From an uncultured Draconibacterium sp. (GTDB lineage Bacteria; Bacteroidota; Bacteroidia; Bacteroidales; Prolixibacteraceae), in contig NZ_OY781365.1 of the NCBI RefSeq assembly GCF_963676815.1, forward strand, positions 5,800,501 through 5,864,500: a stretch of DNA of 64,000 bases, given 5' to 3'. This document shows positions 59,562-64,000 of the stretch, piece by piece (the first letter of the stretch is position 1; each line of letters starts with the position of its first letter). The notes below the pieces were generated by a model, which was given only the letters and a program-made list of their open reading frames with translations, was not told the DNA's origin and ran no database searches. The translations under genes were made by a program, and so were the position numbers.

Positions 59562-62501
59562 TTACTGTTTTCCCTTAATCGTAAAAAAGAACGTACTGCC
59601 TTTACCTGGTTCACTTTCAACCCATATCTCACCGTTTTGGCTGGTTACAAACTCTTTACACAACGACAATCCGAGGCCTACACCTTTCTCGCCGTTTGTG
59701 CCTTCAGCTGCACTTATTTCATGTCATCATTAAAAAGTGCAGCTGCATAATCAGACTGCATTCCAACACCAAAATCTTTTACTGAGAATAGTACTGTATC
59801 CGATTCAGATTGAACAGCATCAATATAAACACTACTTTCTTTGTTGCTAAACTTCAGGGCATTCATCAACAGGTTTCTCAAAATAAGCATGATCATGTTC
59901 TTATCGAAAAATATTGACAGCTCCTTATTTTTGAGTTTATTTTCAATAGTAATCTGCTTTTTTAGAGCCGTTGACGAAACTTCAGTTAAAGCACTTGCAA
60001 AAATGTCGGCAATGTTTAAATGTTCCGGTATAAATTCAATTTTTTTATCCTGGCTTCTGGCCCAGTGCAACAAGCTATTAAGCAAATCAAAAGCATTATG
60101 CGACGACCTGTGTATATGTTTTATCATCTCAACCCGGTTCTCATCATCCATGTTTTGATATTCATCATTTAATACATCTGTAAATCCCAAAATTGCATTA
60201 AACGGATTTAATAGATCATGTGCAATTATGGAGAAAAGCTTATCTTTTGTAGTATTAGCTGTTGTAAGCTCTGTATTCAATTGAGAGAGGTTTTCAGCCA
60301 CCTCTGCTATTTTCTTTGCTTGTACTCCAATTTGCTGCTTTTGCTGCGTTAGCAACGAATTTTTTTCGTATAGCTCCTTCTTCTGTATTTCCAAATGGAC
60401 TTTTTTTCAGAATTTCATTCTCTCCAAACTTCTCAACTTTTTCATTCTGAAGAAAAATATCAGTTATAAATACATCAGGTGCCTCAGTATTTATTATCAG
60501 TTCTTCCGGATCAAAACCAATAACTCCTTTATCTCCCCCAAAAAACAGGACATTATCGGTATTTTTAGCACTACTCCGGGGTTTAAATATGCCCGAAGGA
60601 AGTCCGTCGCCCTCGTCAAGATTCAGGATTAACTGTTCATTATCAGGATTAAATCCGGTAATTCCGGTAACTGAACATACCCATAAATTTCCGTTTCTGT
60701 CTTCTTTTATAGAACAGATGTTCTGCACCGGAAACCCCGGGTCAACTCTATAAAAATCATTGCTCTCAGGGTTGTATCTGCACAGTCCTGAAAATGTTCC
60801 AATCCATATACGCTTTTTTGAGTCTTCAAATAAACAATTTATGTAATCATTAGGAATTGAATTGGAGTATTCCGGCACATTATAATAGCAGGTAAATTTC
60901 TTATCGCCTTTTTTCAATACGCTAACACCACTGGGAGTAGCTACCCATAGGTTTTCATCCGAATCAAGCAGAATCTGGAATGGCCAGTTACTCGACAAAC
61001 CGTTTTTTGAAAAGTTATAGTTGTAAAACTTTTGTTCCTCGTAATCAAAATAATCAATACCCTTGCCGTGTGTTATAACCCAAAAATTACCTTCGGCATC
61101 TTCCGCCATTCCCCTTATATCGTTATTCGAAATGGAGAACGAATCCTGTGGATCATTTATATAGGTTTTAAAATTATCGTTTGCCCGGTTGTAACATTGC
61201 AATCCCCCGAGATTGGTACCAACCCACATCCTGTTTTGGCTGTCGTTGTATAAACTTAAAACTGCTCCCAAGCCCAGACTTTTAGCATCATTCAGGTCAG
61301 AATGATAAATTCGGTGACGCTTATTACCAAAATCAAAAACATCGACACCATCATTTCCATTTCCAATCCAGCAAATGTTTTTATCGTCAAAAGCAATCGC
61401 CGAAATATTATTATTGATCGTATGCCAAAACTTCAACCTGGTTTCATCATAAATTGTTATTCCCTTCGACGGATATCGCAGTCCTACTCCGCTGAGAGAA
61501 TTCACCGTCCAGTAATTTCCCTGTTTGTCCTGAAGTATCTGAGAAGGAAATTCTTCAATTAGCTTTCCCGAAGAATTGGAGCTTTCTATCCTAACAAAAG
61601 TGTCAGATACTTTATCATATCTTCGTAATCCTTCTAAATCGCAAACCCAAATGTTTTTCTGATTATCTGAATACGTATACAGTACATAATCGGCATAGGT
61701 ATTTTTCGTTGCATATCGCTTTATTTCCCGGGTTTTAATATCCATAACGTTGATACCTCCCCCGTAAGTTGCAATCCAAAGTTTTGAATTATCTATTAAA
61801 GAAATATCGAAAACATTATTATTGGCTAAACTTTTGTACTCCTCATTGTTTGTTACATATTTCTCTGTTGTTTGTTCTGAGGTATTGAAACAGGTCAATC
61901 CTCCTTTATCTGAGGCAATCCAGATGTGATTGTTTTCGTCGAAAAGAAAGTCGGTTATCAAAAGTTCAGCGTTGTTGTATACAAGGTCGTGTGTATTTTG
62001 CTGTTGATTGATACTGTAAATCGAATTTTCGGTAGATATATAGATCTTGTTGCTTTGATCTTGATTAATAGCCGAAATTTGATGAAAGCCATCTTCTTCC
62101 AATTCAAAGCCATTCAGAACACGGTTAAAGTTATCCAGATACGGATTATAAATACATACTCCTCTCATTGATATAACCCAAAGCAAACCTGATTGATCGA
62201 TAAAAAGTTTCTGAATCCGGTTATCGTATAAACTAGTGCTATCCGCACCTCCTGCTAGGTAACATGATAAATTGTTCCCTTTAAGGCAATAAAGACCGTC
62301 GTCGGTCCCAATCCACATAAAACCGTTATCATCCTGAACGATACATGTACTGTTTTTGCTTTTGAATTCTTTATCCGGAATCGGATCTGCATATATTAAG
62401 TCGACAGTTTGGGCATACAAAACATTTGGAATAATGAATATACAAAGTAGTAGGAGGAATTTATTCCAATATTTTTTCTTAATCGTTTTTATATACCTCA
62501 T
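59562..62501 (-). pseudogene. Broken reg_prop sensor kinase with internal deletion and two frameshifts
   Basis: Starts at ATG 62501 (MRYIKTIKKKYWNKFLL, signal). The beta-propeller sensor (reg_prop repeats, e.g. WIGTDDGLYCLKGN) is intact to about residue 735. At about 60394-60412 the frame breaks in an A-run: the next sense is LEIQKKELYEKNSLLTQQ, then the histidine kinase core with His in FSIIAHDLLNPFNAILG. The Y_Y_Y domain and TM that should lie between are missing, so a deletion occurred here. A second frameshift at about 59710-59720 separates FSVKDFGVGM from GTNGEKGVGLGLSLCKEF, which ends at the stop 59562-59564. No working transmembrane kinase can be made. Confidence 0.85.
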
Positions 62502-62705
62502 ACCTTTAACAACATAAAAGATCTCTGGCTTCGGATATTCACAAACGAATGCCACTTAATAATCCAGGTAATTTTATCATTTCGGATTGAATAAAAATAT
62601 ACCGTGGATGAACACTTCGATCAACTGTAAAAGTATTCTATATTTTTAAAATTAAGAGGTTGAAAAAGATGAGTTTAACTTCAAAATAGATTAAATTTCA
62701 GTAAA

Positions 62706-62746
62706 AGTGCACAATCCAGAATTTCATTTTTACTGAATTGTGCACT
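62706..62746 (-). terminator. Hairpin after the S46 peptidase gene
   Basis: AGTGCACAAT (62706-62715) / ATTGTGCACT (62737-62746), followed by TTTT on the minus strand. Moderate terminator; the gap 62556-62779 has no other feature. Confidence 0.6.
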
Positions 62747-62779
62747 ACAAACCATAAGCAAAGAGCCTATCGTATTCTA

Positions 62780-64000
62780 TTATTTCACAATACTCATTTC
62801 ATTCAGTAAATACCCCGCTCCTGCAAACTTGTCGATAATAAACAGTGCATAGCGAATATCGAGCGAAATGTTACGACAATACTCCGGATCGTACATAATG
62901 TCGCTCATGGTACTTTCCCAGGTTCTATCAAAATTTACCCCAATTAATTCGCCGTTTCCGTTTACTACCGGGCTACCCGAGTTTCCTCCCGTTGTGTGGT
63001 TCGATGCTAGGAAACAAACCGGAACATCACCATTCACGTCATATTGTCCAAAATCTTTATTCCGGTATAGCTCTTTTAGTTTATCCGGAACATCGTAATC
63101 GTATATTGCCGGGTTGTCTTTTTCCATTATTCCTGTTAGCGTTGTAAAGTATTTGTATTTCACACCGTCATTGGGCTCGTAACCTTCAACTTTTCCATAA
63201 GCCACACGCAACGTTAAGTTAGCATCCGGATAAAAAGCCTGTCCTTTTTTCATCTCCATTAAACCAGCCATATAAACTTTCATGTTTTCGTCAATAGATT
63301 TGTTGACCTTTCTAACCTCTGGCAAAATAGCTGTTTCGTAGATAAAATTCAGTTTATTGAACATTCCGATTATCGGATCCTTGCGTAATTTTAAGAGTTG
63401 CTTTTCGGTTCCGTTCTTCAGTAGGTCTTCCAGTTTGGCACGATCGGTTAAAACCGATTTCTGATAAACCTTCTTTATCAACTTTTCCCGATCAAAATCT
63501 TTTATTGTTTCTACAACTTCGGAAGGTATAAACGAAGCATCAAGGTCGTTGATCAGCACAGGCATTAATGCGGCAAAAAGTTCTTCGTCAGTTGGTTGAT
63601 TATAATCTTTAAAAAAGCCGGGCAGCCTGTTTAACATCGACGAACGCAATTGTTCAGCTCTTTCATTCTGGTCGTTCTCAATGTTGTTTATTATCGAATT
63701 TAATGTTTGTGCCTGGCCGAATAGCTCCACACCACGATAAACCACCTCACGGTAATAATCGTACGCTTTTATGTATTTTGCATACTTTGAATAGTCCTTT
63801 TCAAACGCATCGAAAACAGGTTTATATTCACTTTCCCACGTACCATTTTGCTGTGCCCACGATTTAAATATTTCTTCGTATGTCAGTTTCTTATTTATCG
63901 CATCAAGACGTTGTAAACCTTTAATTTCGCCCTGCCATTTTTTCCATGAATTGCTTATAGATTGATATTTTGCAGCGTACTGAATGCGTATTTTCGGATC
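62780..64000 (-). CDS. S46 family dipeptidyl-peptidase (DPP11-like), 5' part outside window
   Basis: C-terminal about 406 residues of an S46 serine exopeptidase; the frame stays open to base 64000, with the characteristic IRIQYAAKYQSISNSWKKWQG at its edge. The chymotrypsin-like nucleophile lies in TTGGNSGSPVVNG. Eighteen residues further, FDRTWES has Arg where DPP11 of Porphyromonas gingivalis has Arg673 (Ser655 + 18) and DPP7 has Gly. That predicts cleavage after Asp/Glu at the second position. Periplasmic, peptide-scavenging. The internal GTG at 63745 is not a start. Confidence 0.9.
   Translation of the reverse strand, partial: DPKIRIQYAAKYQSISNSWKKWQGEIKGLQRLDAINKKLTYEEIFKSWAQQNGTWESEYKPVFDAFEKDYSKYAKYIKAYDYYREVVYRGVELFGQAQTLNSIINNIENDQNERAEQLRSSMLNRLPGFFKDYNQPTDEELFAALMPVLINDLDASFIPSEVVETIKDFDREKLIKKVYQKSVLTDRAKLEDLLKNGTEKQLLKLRKDPIIGMFNKLNFIYETAILPEVRKVNKSIDENMKVYMAGLMEMKKGQAFYPDANLTLRVAYGKVEGYEPNDGVKYKYFTTLTGIMEKDNPAIYDYDVPDKLKELYRNKDFGQYDVNGDVPVCFLASNHTTGGNSGSPVVNGNGELIGVNFDRTWESTMSDIMYDPEYCRNISLDIRYALFIIDKFAGAGYLLNEMSIVK

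Overview
The window looks like a chromosome segment of an anaerobic or facultative marine/sediment Bacteroidota, plausibly order Marinilabiliales (Prolixibacteraceae-like). The evidence is: promoters of the Bacteroidota type (-7 TAnnTTTG); a TPR-TM-AraC regulator and a reg_prop sensor kinase; S46, C69 and tricorn-like S41 peptidases; DUF6702/HupE; zapA-rny order; and ferredoxin-domain MinD-type ATPases. The species assignment is inference, and no rRNA or tRNA gene was seen.

Layout: 3-4225, tail of an RND efflux pump with a PII-like gene and small membrane proteins. 4413-8014, a metal-cofactor cluster (two NifX/NafY-like proteins, DUF5320, two Fe-S MinD-type ATPases, an MBL hydrolase), split by a strong hairpin. 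8011-14144, a degenerate M23-like secreted protein, a patatin/beta-barrel protein, a PAS protein and a 605-residue repeat protein with a GH16-like end. 14389-25205, housekeeping: nucleoside phosphorylase, SirB1-like, rny, zapA, M23 endopeptidase, anmK, a trans-sulfuration PLP enzyme, C69 dipeptidase, rplS. 25489-34578, tricorn-like protease, SUI1 factor, DUF6702/HupE pair, M1 peptidase, transglutaminase-like lipoprotein.

The most unusual part is 34.8-47.7 kb. A gene of unknown function is flanked by 21-nt-period repeats. It is followed by a tyrosine recombinase and then by nine consecutive integron-like gene cassettes (37236-47658). Each cassette begins with TT plus 6-8 bases that are the reverse complement of a box at its own 3' end, and each ends in an attC-like inverted-repeat site of mostly 127-132 nt. 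This is the hallmark of integron cassettes. However, the recombinase is Xer-like, lacks the IntI-specific insertion, carries an extra N-terminal domain, and points toward the array so that attI lies at its 3' end. Cargo comprises a deoxyribosyltransferase/TIR-like protein, a beta-barrel protein, several unknown or secreted proteins, a MarR/SDR/monooxygenase module and a DUF1835 protein. One cassette carries no gene. An IS110-family element sits inside one attC-like site.

47.9-64 kb returns to ordinary chromosome: ester-cyclase-like/YceI/DoxX genes, a serine hydrolase, a GNAT, an unusual ABC ATPase, a c-type cytochrome, a fused ADP-forming acyl-CoA synthetase, a universal-stress-like protein, a TPR-AraC regulator, a broken hybrid sensor kinase, and the 3' part of an S46 dipeptidyl-peptidase with an Arg at the specificity position.
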